Source: Comamonas piscis
GTDB lineage: Bacteria; Pseudomonadota; Gammaproteobacteria; Burkholderiales; Burkholderiaceae_C
Direction: 5' to 3'
Assembly: GCF_014109725.1 (NCBI RefSeq)
Contig: NZ_CP058554.1
Location: 1,488,001-1,552,000 of the forward strand
Length of the DNA stretch: 64,000 nt
In this document: piece by piece, positions 14,401 through 22,657 of the stretch
Layout: every line of letters begins with the position of its first letter
How positions within the stretch are numbered: the stretch's first letter is position 1
Made by a program: the position numbers and the translations under genes
Notes under the pieces: model-generated
Seen by the model: the letters and a program-made list of their open reading frames with translations, nothing else
What the model was told of the DNA's origin: nothing
Database searches by the model: none

Positions 14401-15329
14401 AGCTTGGGGCCCTGCGGGTCCAGGCCGTTCATCTCGTACATCATGTCCGAGGCCTCGATGTGCCCGCTGGCGAGGTCGAGTGTCCAGCTGCCGATGCGCG
14501 AGAGGCGTTCGGCGCGGCGCAGCGAGTCATAGCTTTGGCGCAGCTGGTGCTCGGACTCACGCATCTGCGTCATGTCGCGCGAGATGCCCAAAAGCCCAAT
14601 GACTTCGCCGTGCTCGTCGCGGTACGGGCTTTTGATGGACTGGAAGCTGAGCCGGCGTCCGTCGATCAGGGCGTGGGCCTCCGACACCACCGGCTTGGTG
14701 GTCTGAAATACGGCGGCATCGTCCTGGGCAAAGTTGTTGCGGCCACCCAGGATCTCGGCGTCGGTCTTGCCGATCAGGCCCCCGGGCGGCATCTGGGTGA
14801 TGGCTTCGGCAGCGGGGTTGGCGAACACATAGCGCCCCTGCCGATCTTTGACAAAGACAATGTCCGAAGTGCCACGCATCACCGCATCGAGCAGGTGCGT
14901 GGACTGGCGCCACTGCTGGGTGCTTTTCTCCACCTGCTGCTCCAGCGCAGCGTTCAGCAGTTGGATCTCCTGGTCGCGGCGCACCCGCTCGGTGATGTCA
15001 TGCGCGATGGTGAATAGCTGCTTTTGCCCCTCCGCCCACTGGCAGGTGATGTGCACCTCTACGGGAAAGCAGGAGCCATCCTTGCGCTGGTGCGTATTCG
15101 TCGCCACGGCGTGGTCCCCGGGCTCCATCTTCTGCCACATGGCATGGAGCGCTTCCTCGGGCAGGTCCAGCGCAAAATCGGCCACGTTCATGGCCAACAG
15201 CTCTGCCCGGCTGTAGCCCATCTCCTGGTAGGCCTGGGCATTCACATCCAGGATCCGGCCTTGCGTATCGGTCACAAAGAATGCGTCCGAGAAATGGTCT
15301 AGCAAGTGGCGATACGGCGTATCTGGCAT
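11460..15329 (-). CDS. Hybrid sensor histidine kinase, 4 PAS - HisKA - HATPase - REC - REC - Hpt
   Basis: Large (1289 aa) cytoplasmic multi-step phosphorelay kinase; I see no transmembrane segment. Domains in order: PAS1 about 5-115, PAS2 about 145-255, PAS3 about 270-385, PAS4 about 395-507, a short coiled coil, HisKA with His537 in MSHEIRTPMN, HATPase_c 640-760 (DTGIGM; GGSGLGLAIC), REC1 780-900 with Asp834 (LMDWRMPGMDG), REC2 938-1055 with Asp988 (LMDVHMPQMDG), and an Hpt domain about 1090-1200 with His1136 (AHSLKGALGYL). This is the BarA/TorS-like layout. The Hpt can hand phosphate to an external receiver; the adjacent REC-GGDEF protein is the obvious candidate. The input signal is unknown. 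Confidence 0.92.
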   Translation of the reverse strand: MPDTPYRHLLDHFSDAFFVTDTQGRILDVNAQAYQEMGYSRAELLAMNVADFALDLPEEALHAMWQKMEPGDHAVATNTHQRKDGSCFPVEVHITCQWAEGQKQLFTIAHDITERVRRDQEIQLLNAALEQQVEKSTQQWRQSTHLLDAVMRGTSDIVFVKDRQGRYVFANPAAEAITQMPPGGLIGKTDAEILGGRNNFAQDDAAVFQTTKPVVSEAHALIDGRRLSFQSIKSPYRDEHGEVIGLLGISRDMTQMRESEHQLRQSYDSLRRAERLSRIGSWTLDLASGHIEASDMMYEMNGLDPQGPKLTQDDVAHMMPPQDYARVTAAIAQCAQTGQPYRLDIVHYTPDGGQFPASILGQADYDSNGQIVSLSGTIQDLSEREQARQRLEALADNLPSGAIYRVEGEAAPLRMSYISAGIEKLIGVSAQAIMADNTAYTKTIHPADLAMYRQQQREALERMSLFDCSFRIIRPDGGLRWLRCRSAPSRQEAGTAWDGIMLDITREREAELALQKAKEMAEAAERAKSEFLATMSHEIRTPMNTVIGMTRLIQQTPLLPKQRNYLEKVELSANALLSVINDILDFSKIEAGMLTLENVEFALDDVLETVSAVTTLRAEEKAIEVVYSVAPDVPRQLSGDPLRLSQVLNNLVSNAIKFTHLGEVVISIRTAEIASNRALPPGKIGLEVSVKDTGIGMNPSQMSQLFRPFSQADSQTTRRYGGSGLGLAICHRLVGQMGGELKVESSPGLGSTFYFSVQLHTAQMQQAPKPARYHGTPVDRVLIVDDNASARDILAEMVRGFGMRADTVDSGEQALSDLQLASRVGTPYGLVLMDWRMPGMDGLEVARRIREEENLSSTPAVLMVTAYGRDEVMRKAEALRLQGLLIKPVTQSVLFNAILEALQSQGGSVSRRALPGAAASPQASHANPAQLYPQLRGRHVLVVDDNALNREVAADFLSLVGVQVGLATNGAEALSMLERQHYDAVLMDVHMPQMDGLDATRALRQLPHLRQLPVIALTAQARVEDRSAIEEAGMNAHLTKPIDERKLYETLSDWIAGPHSGADGQDAAESEFLRDDSRLASTPGINHAKMLQRFHGNAERVERVLAGFYRDFADAPQTLVLHVQQAEWQPLSMLAHSLKGALGYLDAAALVQAAETIENQARDWTQARPPEATAQHQLHAETSEFAAQLQTLLQGMATRQNAPSPLEAAINMAPAAGPAPVHHLRQELQQLKRLVADGDYAAVSELERMLSASPAARWTPLLQQILQHVEDLDADAALAAIERLEQILS

Positions 15330-15702
15330 CGGTGGTCCTGGTCAAAGAAAGCGCCACCTCCAGGTGGCGGGTAGGGCGCTGGTTTGAACGGCCGTGCAGC
15401 TACAGCAGGGGCGTGCAAGGGCCGCTGAGGCATTGTCGCGGTTCCCTGCCGGTATTTGCGCAGCCTGAGAGCCTAAATTCGTTTGGCGCTTCATGGTCAA
15501 ACATTTCTCTATGGTGGGGAGCGGGCCATAGTTTCTTGCGCTGGGCCGCCAGCTGGCAGCCCCGACCCCGCGCCGGTTTTGGGGCGAGCGGGTAGAATCA
15601 AAGGTTTGCAGGGTTGTTGCTTACAGCCCTTTGCGCCCGGGCACCCGATGCCGGCATGACCACGGCGCGCCGCTTTGCCACGATTACTCAAGACTCCACC
15701 CT
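15330..15702. other. Intergenic region between hybrid kinase and ffh
   Basis: 373 bp separating divergent genes. I see no gene and no confident structured RNA. A TAGAAT hexamer near 15593 could be the -10 of the ffh promoter, with no clear -35. The CTGAGA at 15465-15470 recalls a thiamine riboswitch motif, but nothing else of that riboswitch is present. Confidence 0.4.
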
Positions 15703-17082
15703 ATGGCTTCCGCACTGACCGATAAACTCTCGCGCCTCGTCAAGGAAATGCGTGGCCAGGCCCGCATTACCGAATCCAACGTCCAGGACATGCTGCGCGA
15801 AGTGCGCATGGCCTTGCTGGAGGCGGATGTGGCCTTGCCGGTGGTGCGTGACTTCATTGCCCGCGTGAAGGAAAAAGCGCTGGGCCAGGAAGTGCTGGGC
15901 AGCCTCAAGCCAGGCCAGACCCTGGTGTCCATCGTCAACAAGGAACTCGCCGCTACGATGGGCGAAGGCGTGGCCGACATCAACCTGCAGGCCCAGCCGC
16001 CAGCGGTGATCCTGATGGCCGGTCTGCAAGGTGCCGGTAAGACGACCACCACGGCCAAGCTGGCCAAGCACCTGATCGAGCGCCGCAAGAAGAAGGTGCT
16101 GACCGTCTCGGGAGACGTCTACCGCCCCGCCGCTATCGAGCAGCTCAAGACGGTCACGCAGCAAGCAGGTGCCGAATGGTTCCCCAGCACGCCCGACCAA
16201 AAGCCGTTGGACATTGCCAACGCCGCGCTCGACTATGCCAAGCGGCACTATTTCGATGTGCTGCTGGTCGACACCGCTGGTCGCCTGGCCATCGACGAAG
16301 TGCTGATGACCGAAATCCAGCAACTGCACAGCGCCTTGAAGCCGGTTGAGACCTTGTTTGTCGTCGATGCCATGCAGGGCCAGGATGCGATCAACACCGC
16401 CAAGGCCTTCAAGGAAGCCTTGCCGCTGACCGGCATCGTGCTGACCAAGCTCGACGGCGACTCGCGCGGCGGTGCGGCGCTGTCGGTGCGCCAGATCACC
16501 GGCGCGCCGATCAAGTTTGCCGGTGTCTCGGAAAAGCTCGATGGCCTGGAAGTGTTCGACGCCGAACGCCATGCGCAGCGCGTGCTGGGCATGGGCGATA
16601 TCGTCGCCCTGGTCGAGCAGGTGTCCAAAGGCGTGGACATGGAAGCGGCCCAGAAGATGGCCGAAAAGATCAAGTCCGGCGACGGCTTTGATTTGAACGA
16701 CTTCCTGGGCCAGCTCCAGCAGATGAAGCAGATGGGCGGCCTGTCGACCTTGATGGACAAGCTGCCCTCCGAGCTCGCAGGCAAGGCCGGCAAGGTCGAC
16801 ATGGACAAGGCCGAGCGCGAGGTGCGCCGCAAGGAAGGCATCATCTGCTCGATGACCCCCTATGAACGCGCCAAGCCAGAATTCATCAAGGCCACGCGCA
16901 AAAAGCGTATTGCCGCAGGCGCTGGTGTGCAGGTGCAAGAGGTCAACCGCCTGCTCAACGAGTTTGGCCAGATGCAGCAGATGATGAAGAAGATGAAGGG
17001 CGGCGGCCTGATGAAGATGATGAAGAAGATGGGCGGCATGAAGGGCATGATGGGCGGCGGCATGCCCAAGCTGCCGTTCTAA
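15703..17082 (+). CDS. ffh: Signal recognition particle protein Ffh
   Basis: GTPase of the bacterial signal recognition particle; with 4.5S RNA it binds signal sequences on ribosomes and docks at FtsY. 459 residues: N domain (1-95), G domain with the P-loop GLQGAGKT (107-114), the DTAGR motif (LLVDTAGRLAID) and TKLDGDSRGGAAL, then a methionine-rich M domain (about 330-459) ending in Met/Gly/Lys-rich repeats (QMQQMMKKMKGGG...MMGGGMP). The start chosen is the ATG at 15703, which matches the conserved N-terminus (MASALTDKLSRLVKEMRG); the frame continues upstream without a family match. A strong terminator follows. Confidence 0.97.
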   Translation: MASALTDKLSRLVKEMRGQARITESNVQDMLREVRMALLEADVALPVVRDFIARVKEKALGQEVLGSLKPGQTLVSIVNKELAATMGEGVADINLQAQPPAVILMAGLQGAGKTTTTAKLAKHLIERRKKKVLTVSGDVYRPAAIEQLKTVTQQAGAEWFPSTPDQKPLDIANAALDYAKRHYFDVLLVDTAGRLAIDEVLMTEIQQLHSALKPVETLFVVDAMQGQDAINTAKAFKEALPLTGIVLTKLDGDSRGGAALSVRQITGAPIKFAGVSEKLDGLEVFDAERHAQRVLGMGDIVALVEQVSKGVDMEAAQKMAEKIKSGDGFDLNDFLGQLQQMKQMGGLSTLMDKLPSELAGKAGKVDMDKAEREVRRKEGIICSMTPYERAKPEFIKATRKKRIAAGAGVQVQEVNRLLNEFGQMQQMMKKMKGGGLMKMMKKMGGMKGMMGGGMPKLPF

Positions 17083-17127
17083 GCACGTTCGGTCTTTGCG
17101 GCGCTGCCCATAGCGCCCTCCATCGCC

Positions 17128-17155
17128 AAGGCGCCCTTGCACAGGGCGCCTTTTT
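17128..17155 (+). terminator. Rho-independent terminator after ffh
   Basis: AAGGCGCCCT (17128-17137) and AGGGCGCCTT (17143-17152) form a perfect 10-bp stem with a 5-nt loop, followed by further Ts to 17155. On the minus strand there is no T-tract, so it acts for ffh rather than for the convergent methyltransferase gene. Confidence 0.9.
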
Positions 17156-17173
17156 ACTTTCTGCTCTATCGGT

Positions 17174-18433
17174 TTACCGGTGTGGCGAGCGCTGCCGCTC
17201 TCGCTCGGCCAAGGCGGCCTTGCGGGCGCTGATGTAGTCACGGGTCAACGGCACCGCCTCTTGCTTGCGGGCCATCTGCACCTGAAAGACGGCAATGTCC
17301 TGGTAGCGGAAGGCGGTCTCGGACATCGACAGGTAGAACTCCCACATCCTGCAAAATCGTTCGTCGTACAGTTCCATAGCTTGCGCGCGTTTGGCCATGA
17401 AGCGCTCACGCCAGTGCCGCAGGGTAAGCGCATAGTGCAGGCGGAGCACCTCGACATCGGTGACTACCAGGCCGGAGCGCTCCAGCGCGGGCATGAACTC
17501 GGACATCGACGGAATGTGCCCGCCGGGGAAGATATAGCGCTCAATCCAGGGGTTGTTGAAATCCGGCACATCGCTGTTGCCGATGAAGTGCAGGAGCATG
17601 ACCCCGTCCTCGCGCAGCAGCGAGCGGCATTGCTGGAAGAAGGCATCATGGAACGCGGTGCCGACATGCTCGAACATCCCCACTGACACGATACGGTCAA
17701 AAGGCCCCTGGGTGTCGCGGTAGTCTTCCAGCCGGTAGTCCAACTGGGCTGCCTTGTCTGACAGCGTTGCACGTTGGCGCGCGACCTCCAGTTGCTCCAC
17801 GGATAGCGTGATACCCGTCACCTGCCCCGCGTCCGCCACTTCGGCCAGGTAGCGCGAGAGCCCGCCCCAGCCGCAGCCAATGTCGAGCACCTGCTGACCC
17901 GGCTCGACCAGCAGCTTGGCGGCGAGATGCCGCATCTTGGCCAGCTGGGCCACCTCCAGCGGCTCATCGCCTTGTTCAAAGTAGGCGCAGGAGTACTGGC
18001 GTTCGCCATCCAGAAAGAGGTCGTAGAGCTGGTCATCGAGGTCGTAATGGTGGGCCACATTGGCGCGGGCCTTGCGACGCAGGTTGTGCTGCAGCAAGGG
18101 CTTGAGCCGCATGCGCCAAGCATCCAACGTACGCACTGTCGCCGATACCGGCACGTTCTTGGCATGGCGGAGCAGCAGTTCCAGCACGTCATAGATGCTG
18201 CCTTGCTCCACCACCAGGCGTCCCTGCATGAACATCTCGCCAAAGTTCAGATCCGGATCCCGCAGAATGGCCCAGATCGCCCGCGTGTCGCTGAAGCGGA
18301 TGCTGGCCGTGGGCGAGGTCCCTGCGCCAAAGCGCTGACTTTTGCCGGAGGGGAAGACTACCTCCAGCATGCCCGTCACGACAAGAGGCGCCAAATTGCG
18401 CGCCAACAGCTGCTCTGCCAGTTTCCCAAACAT
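17174..18433 (-). CDS. cfa: Cyclopropane-fatty-acyl-phospholipid synthase family methyltransferase
   Basis: SAM-dependent enzyme predicted to transfer a methylene group to the double bond of unsaturated membrane acyl chains. 419 residues. The N-terminal lipid-binding region holds FMQGRLVVEQGSIYDVLELL; the catalytic part begins with NVAHHYDLDDQLYDLFLD and YSCAYFEQGDE, then the SAM-binding loop VLDIGCGWGGLSRYLAE, and later GMFEHVGTAF, all Cfa signatures. ATG start at 18431-18433. It is convergent with ffh. Close paralogues (mycolate-type or other fatty-acid methyltransferases) share these motifs, so the exact product is less sure than the family. Confidence 0.88.
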   Translation of the reverse strand: MFGKLAEQLLARNLAPLVVTGMLEVVFPSGKSQRFGAGTSPTASIRFSDTRAIWAILRDPDLNFGEMFMQGRLVVEQGSIYDVLELLLRHAKNVPVSATVRTLDAWRMRLKPLLQHNLRRKARANVAHHYDLDDQLYDLFLDGERQYSCAYFEQGDEPLEVAQLAKMRHLAAKLLVEPGQQVLDIGCGWGGLSRYLAEVADAGQVTGITLSVEQLEVARQRATLSDKAAQLDYRLEDYRDTQGPFDRIVSVGMFEHVGTAFHDAFFQQCRSLLREDGVMLLHFIGNSDVPDFNNPWIERYIFPGGHIPSMSEFMPALERSGLVVTDVEVLRLHYALTLRHWRERFMAKRAQAMELYDERFCRMWEFYLSMSETAFRYQDIAVFQVQMARKQEAVPLTRDYISARKAALAERERQRSPHR

Positions 18434-18569
18434 GGATGTCCGCCCTTTCTCGTCTTTCTGCTGAAGATCTTTGAACCAAGGTCGGAGTGTGTGTCCCCGT
18501 TATTGCGGGGTTGTCGAGCGATTGTTGCCAAATCGTGGAGAGGCGCCATGTGCCAGCGGATGTCCCCAT

Positions 18570-18596
18570 AAAAAACGCCTGCATGCAGCAGGCGTT
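18570..18596 (-). terminator. Rho-independent terminator after selD
   Basis: On the minus strand AACGCCTGC (18588-18596) pairs with GCAGGCGTT (18574-18582) around a 5-nt loop, followed by TTTT (18570-18573). It ends the selD transcript. Confidence 0.85.
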
Positions 18597-18618
18597 GGTG
18601 GGGGGAGATGCTGCCGTT

Positions 18619-19686
18619 TTAGGACACCACCACCTGGGCCTCGCCCGCCTGCATATGGCCGACCACGCAGGCATCGGCAAAGCCTTGGCTTTTGAAGATA
18701 TCGAGCACCTGGCCAGCCGCATCGGGGGTGCAGGACACCAGCAGGCCACCCGAGGTTTGCGGATCGGTCAGCAGGCTGCGCATGGCTTCGGGCACTTGCG
18801 CATCCAGCGCCACGTGGCTGCCATACGAATCCCAATTGCGACCCGATGCGCCGGTCACCACGCCTTGCTGGGCCAGCGCCAGCACGCCGGGCAGCAGCGG
18901 CAGCGCGGCGCTGTCGATCACGGCCGTCAGCTGCGCGCCGCGCGCCAGCTCCAGCGTATGGCCCAGCAGGCCAAAGCCGGTGACATCCGTCAGCGCATGC
19001 ACATCGGCCAGCTGCGCCAGCGCGGCACCGGGCCGGTTCAGCTGGGTGGTAGTGCGCACCATGCTGGCGTAGTCACTGTCGCTGAGCAGGCCTTTTTTCA
19101 AGGCGGCAGACTGGATGCCAACGCCGATGGCCTTGCCGAGGATCAGCACATCGCCCGCCTGCGCATCGCGGTTGCGCTTGAGCTGCGCCGGGTTGACGAT
19201 GCCGATGCCAACCAGGCCGTAGATGGGCTCGACCGAGTCGATGGAGTGGCCGCCGGCGAGCGGAATGCCGGCATCTCGACAGACAGACTCGCCGCCTTCC
19301 AGAATCTTGGCGATGACATCATGGGGCAGCACATTGATCGGCATACCGACAATGGCCAGCGCCATCAGCGGTGTGCCGCCCATCGCATAGATATCCGACA
19401 GCGCATTGGTCGCGGCGATGCGGCCAAAGTCATAGGGATCATCGACGATGGGCATGAAGAAATCGGTGGTCGCAACAATCGCCTGCGTGTCGTTGATCTG
19501 GTAGACCGCCGCGTCATCGGCCGTCTCTGTCCCCACCAAGAGCGGTGCATAAAACTGCTTGGGCACCGCACTGCGGCTCATCAGATCGGCCAGCACCCCA
19601 GGGGCAATCTTGCAGCCGCAGCCACCACCATGCGACAGCGAGGTCAGGCGCGGCGAAGCGGGAAGGGGGGCAGTCGGGGCATTCAT
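18619..19686 (-). CDS. selD: Selenide, water dikinase (selenophosphate synthase)
   Basis: Makes selenophosphate from selenide and ATP, the selenium donor for selenocysteine. 355 residues, close to the family's 347. The glycine-rich catalytic N-terminus reads SHGGGCGCKIAP, with cysteine (Cys23) at the position occupied by selenocysteine in some orthologues and with Lys26 conserved. Further family signatures: GTETADDAAVYQI, TTDFFMPIVDDPYDFGRIAA, SDIYAMGG, GGHSID and DVTGFGLLGH. The start chosen is the ATG at 19684-19686, with GAGGAT upstream; the frame continues upstream into non-conserved sequence. It lies about 2.8 kb from selB-selA and tRNA-Sec, separated by two acyltransferase genes on the other strand. 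Confidence 0.96.
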   Translation of the reverse strand: MNAPTAPLPASPRLTSLSHGGGCGCKIAPGVLADLMSRSAVPKQFYAPLLVGTETADDAAVYQINDTQAIVATTDFFMPIVDDPYDFGRIAATNALSDIYAMGGTPLMALAIVGMPINVLPHDVIAKILEGGESVCRDAGIPLAGGHSIDSVEPIYGLVGIGIVNPAQLKRNRDAQAGDVLILGKAIGVGIQSAALKKGLLSDSDYASMVRTTTQLNRPGAALAQLADVHALTDVTGFGLLGHTLELARGAQLTAVIDSAALPLLPGVLALAQQGVVTGASGRNWDSYGSHVALDAQVPEAMRSLLTDPQTSGGLLVSCTPDAAGQVLDIFKSQGFADACVVGHMQAGEAQVVVS

Positions 19687-20136
19687 ACAGACATCCTCAT
19701 GGGTAACAGACAAGCGAGAAAAACGGTGCCGCCAATGGCGACCCACCATTATCGGCATTTGGCGGGCGGCGCTGCGCTGTTTTTGGAGGACGAGGAGGCG
19801 GCCATTCCGGAGATGGGAGAAAGCGGTGGGAGAGGGCCTGGCGAGACTTTGTGGGCATTCCCATTTGGGGCCGCTGTTGCCGTGCCCATCAGGAGTTGGA
19901 GGCGAGCGATTGTCCGGTGCTATAACGCGCTGGATATCTGCATGTGTTGTTCGTTGTCGCCACTGCATGTGTACAGCACACAGATGCCTATAAAGAAAAT
20001 GTCAATCAATGCAGTATTTTTGAATTGGAAAAAGCAAATGTCGGCCTGAGATAACATGGTTGCCAGAATTACATGGGGCAGTGCTTCATCAGGTATGCTT
20101 TCAGATTTTTCTGGGAAATAAAATTGAGGCGGGGGT
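19687..20136. other. Intergenic region between selD and the acyltransferase pair
   Basis: 450 bp between divergent genes. The composition shifts from GC-rich near selD to clearly AT-rich from about 19960 onward, matching the following genes. I see no coding frame with a ribosome site, no tRNA and no repeat of the tRNA-Sec end. Confidence 0.4.
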
Positions 20137-21180
20137 ATGCGAGAGAATAATTTCGATCTGCTTCGACTCATGGCGGCCTTAGGCGTGTTCTGGGCCCATG
20201 GTTCTCTCTTCTATGATCTGCAGATCACCCCGTTTTTCAACAATACCTACAGCGCTGGCTCGCTGTCGGTGTACGTCTTTTTCTTTATCAGTGGCTATCT
20301 CAATGTGCAGAGCTGGCGTCGAACGGCGCAATGCACAGCGTTTGGCATCAAGCGGGCGCTGAGGATTTTCCCCGGGCTGCTGGCGGCGGCCTTTGTCTCG
20401 GTGTTTGTCATTGGTGGACTGATGACGACGCTGGACCTGAAAAGCTTTCTGGCTTCGGGGCAGACCTGGGGGCTGTTTGTCAACTATGGCAGCGGCCTTG
20501 CAACACTCAACCACCTGCCGGGAGTGTTCGCCAACAATCCTATTCAAAACGCGGTCAATGGCTCCTTGTGGACCATCAAGTACGAAGTGATGATGTATAT
20601 CCTGCTGGCCCTTTTTGGCGTCACGCTTGGGCTTTCCCGCCGGGTTCTCATCACCATCGTGGCGCTGTCGGCCGCGGCTTTTCTGTTGGTCAAGGTTCCT
20701 GCATTGGATGAGGGAGCCATCAGCTGGCGAGATTTCTGGCAATTCGCCGCCATGTTCTTTGCGGGGGCTGCTTTTAACTACATTCCCGCCCATCGCAGGT
20801 TATGGCTGATCGTGCCCATGCTGTTGGGCTTCGCGATTGCTTGCACCGGTACCAACCTGGCGGTCGTTCAGGGCGGGGTTTTTCTCTGTTTGCCCAGTGC
20901 CATTTTTCTGCTGGCCCATTGGAAGCCCCTGACCCGTATCCGGCTGCGCCATGATTTGTCTTATGGCATCTACATCTATGCATTTCCGGTGCAGCAGGCC
21001 CTCACCGAGATCAGCCTGAGACATGGGATTTCCAAGCCTATATATATGGTCGTGGCGCTGGTCATCGTGTTGATGCTGGCGCTGGCATCCTGGGTCCTGA
21101 TCGAGCGCCCGGCCATCGCATGGTCCCGCGCTCTGGTGAAGCCTAGGCGTCGGCCCTCGCATTCCTATGTAGAACCCTGA
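20137..21180 (+). CDS. Acyltransferase-3 family membrane protein (OafA-like), first of a pair
   Basis: Integral membrane acyltransferase, expected to transfer an acetyl or other acyl group from the cytoplasm to an extracytoplasmic sugar such as O-antigen or exopolysaccharide. 347 residues with about ten hydrophobic helices. The N-terminal family signature is present (NFDLLRLMAALGVFWAHG: Arg-x10-His), as is the GYLNVQSW region and a C-terminal LIERPAIAW. ATG start with GAGGCGGGGG upstream. The DNA is AT-richer than its neighbours and has a different codon flavour, which suggests acquisition by transfer. The acceptor cannot be told from the sequence. Confidence 0.85.
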   Translation: MRENNFDLLRLMAALGVFWAHGSLFYDLQITPFFNNTYSAGSLSVYVFFFISGYLNVQSWRRTAQCTAFGIKRALRIFPGLLAAAFVSVFVIGGLMTTLDLKSFLASGQTWGLFVNYGSGLATLNHLPGVFANNPIQNAVNGSLWTIKYEVMMYILLALFGVTLGLSRRVLITIVALSAAAFLLVKVPALDEGAISWRDFWQFAAMFFAGAAFNYIPAHRRLWLIVPMLLGFAIACTGTNLAVVQGGVFLCLPSAIFLLAHWKPLTRIRLRHDLSYGIYIYAFPVQQALTEISLRHGISKPIYMVVALVIVLMLALASWVLIERPAIAWSRALVKPRRRPSHSYVEP

Positions 21181-21181
21181 A

Positions 21182-22306
21182 ATGATCCAGCAAATACAGT
21201 TACTCCGCTTGATGGCGGCGCTATGGGTGGTGGTTTTTCATGGCGCGTTGCTGGGGATGTTTTCGGAGGTTAGCCCCTGGCTGGCTTCTGTCATCCAGTT
21301 TGCCTATGCCGGGGTGGATGTTTTCTTCGTTATCAGCGGCATCATCATGGCGCATTCCACCAAAAATATAGGCTATGGGCCACGCACTGCAGCGACATTT
21401 CTGCTGGCTCGACTGTCCAGAATCTATACCGGCTGGTGGCCGGCCATGCTGCTCTATGTCATCTACTTAAAAGTAACGCATCAACTCGGCCCCCACATCC
21501 AGCTGCAGGCATCATTTTTTCTCTACTTTTCGGATCTTGCAGGCCTTGTCAGCATTGCGATCTGGTCATTGATGTTTGAGCTGTATTTTTACCTGCTCTT
21601 ATCACTGGGCTTGCTGCTGCCGAAATGGAATCGTGAGCGCGCTCTTAAAATTCTTTTTGCTGCACTGGTTGTGCTCAATCTCTATCTGTTGGGGGGGCGC
21701 TCTGCTGCAGATGGAGGCAGGGAGCAAAACTGGATTCAGCTCTTTTATATAGCCCCGCTGGTCGCCGAGTTTTTTATGGGCTACTTTCTATACCAGTATC
21801 TTCAAAAACAGTCGGCGGCGTCATGGAAACCATGGGGGCTGCTGGCGGCCACATGGATTGCGCTCATTGTCTATTCCATGCCCCATTTTGAAGATTATCC
21901 TTATGGTTTGGCGAATTTTCATTACTGGCCAGAACGCGCGGTGTTGATTGGCGGCGCCGCCTTGGCAATTGTCGGCATGGCCTTGAAGCTTCCTTCTCCG
22001 AAGAGCAGGTTCTTGCGCATGTTGGCGCAGTGGGGCGACTACTCTTACGCTATTTATTTGCTGCACATTCTGGCGTTCAGCCTGATGCTGACGCTATTGC
22101 CATGGAATAGTTTGAATGGCCAACTCCATCTGGTGATTGCCCTTGGCGTCATCCTGGCCTTGCTGCCAGTCTCGGCCGCCTACTACCACTGGGTCGAACG
22201 CCCAGCCTATCGATTCTGCCGCCAACGCATCAACCGCTGGCTGAACCCGCTGGTTCCTGATGGGTCTGGGCTGCTGCCGATCTACAAAAATCAACAGCCG
22301 CGATAA
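21182..22306 (+). CDS. Acyltransferase-3 family membrane protein (OafA-like), second of a pair
   Basis: 374 residues, about ten membrane helices, same family as the preceding gene but clearly diverged rather than a recent duplicate. N-terminal signature LLRLMAALWVVVFHG (Arg-x10-His), then FAYAGVDVFFVISGIIMAHS, a family motif, and WVERPAYRF near the C-terminus. The ATG is one base after the preceding stop codon, so the two are translationally coupled. The gene ends 166 bp from the 3' end of tRNA-Sec. AT-rich like its partner. No polysaccharide synthesis or integrase genes accompany the pair. Confidence 0.85.
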   Translation: MIQQIQLLRLMAALWVVVFHGALLGMFSEVSPWLASVIQFAYAGVDVFFVISGIIMAHSTKNIGYGPRTAATFLLARLSRIYTGWWPAMLLYVIYLKVTHQLGPHIQLQASFFLYFSDLAGLVSIAIWSLMFELYFYLLLSLGLLLPKWNRERALKILFAALVVLNLYLLGGRSAADGGREQNWIQLFYIAPLVAEFFMGYFLYQYLQKQSAASWKPWGLLAATWIALIVYSMPHFEDYPYGLANFHYWPERAVLIGGAALAIVGMALKLPSPKSRFLRMLAQWGDYSYAIYLLHILAFSLMLTLLPWNSLNGQLHLVIALGVILALLPVSAAYYHWVERPAYRFCRQRINRWLNPLVPDGSGLLPIYKNQQPR

Positions 22307-22472
22307 GGCATGCGCGGAGGGCGCTTAGAGCCATGGTGACTCAGCAGTGGATATGAGGAGCATACCGGGCGCAAGCACCAGCGTCGCAGACCATGCGTTG
22401 AAATACTGAGAGGCGGAAAAGAGAGCAGGGCGCAGCCTCTGTCGGTCTGTGTTACCGGGGCGGATACCGAAG

Positions 22473-22568
22473 TGGCGGAAGACAGCTGGAGTCGAACCAA
22501 CCCAGGAGTGGCTGACACCCCTCACCGGGTTTGAAGCCCGGCCGCGCCACCGGGCACGATTGCCTTCC
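22473..22568 (-). tRNA. selC: tRNA-Sec (anticodon UCA)
   Basis: 96-nt minus-strand gene with the features of selenocysteine tRNA: an 8-bp acceptor stem (GGAAGGCA with TGTCTTCC), encoded CCA at the 3' end (22473-22475), anticodon TCA (22532-22534) in the loop CTTCAAA, a long variable arm (about GTGAGGGGTGTCAGCCACTCC) and the T-loop GGTTCGACTCC. The length compares with 95 nt for E. coli selC. It lies 89 bp downstream of selB and is probably co-transcribed with selA-selB. Confidence 0.95.
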
Positions 22569-22657
22569 CTGCAACACGTGCGTGTTGGGCAAGATGGAAG
22601 ATTGTAGCGGCTCCGCGTGGCGGCTGCGGCTGGCGCTGCCGCATACCCTGGAGTGGC

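Noticed and set aside
15465..15470. CTGAGA reminiscent of a thiamine riboswitch before ffh
   Set aside because: No other conserved riboswitch segments, and ffh is not a thiamine gene.
20119..20124. TAAAAT as a -10 for the acyltransferase pair
   Set aside because: Only 12 bp before the ATG, leaving no room for a transcribed ribosome site.
22307..22472. tRNA-Sec as an integration site for a mobile element
   Set aside because: No integrase and no direct repeat of the tRNA 3' end found near 19.7-20.1 kb; only the base composition supports transfer.
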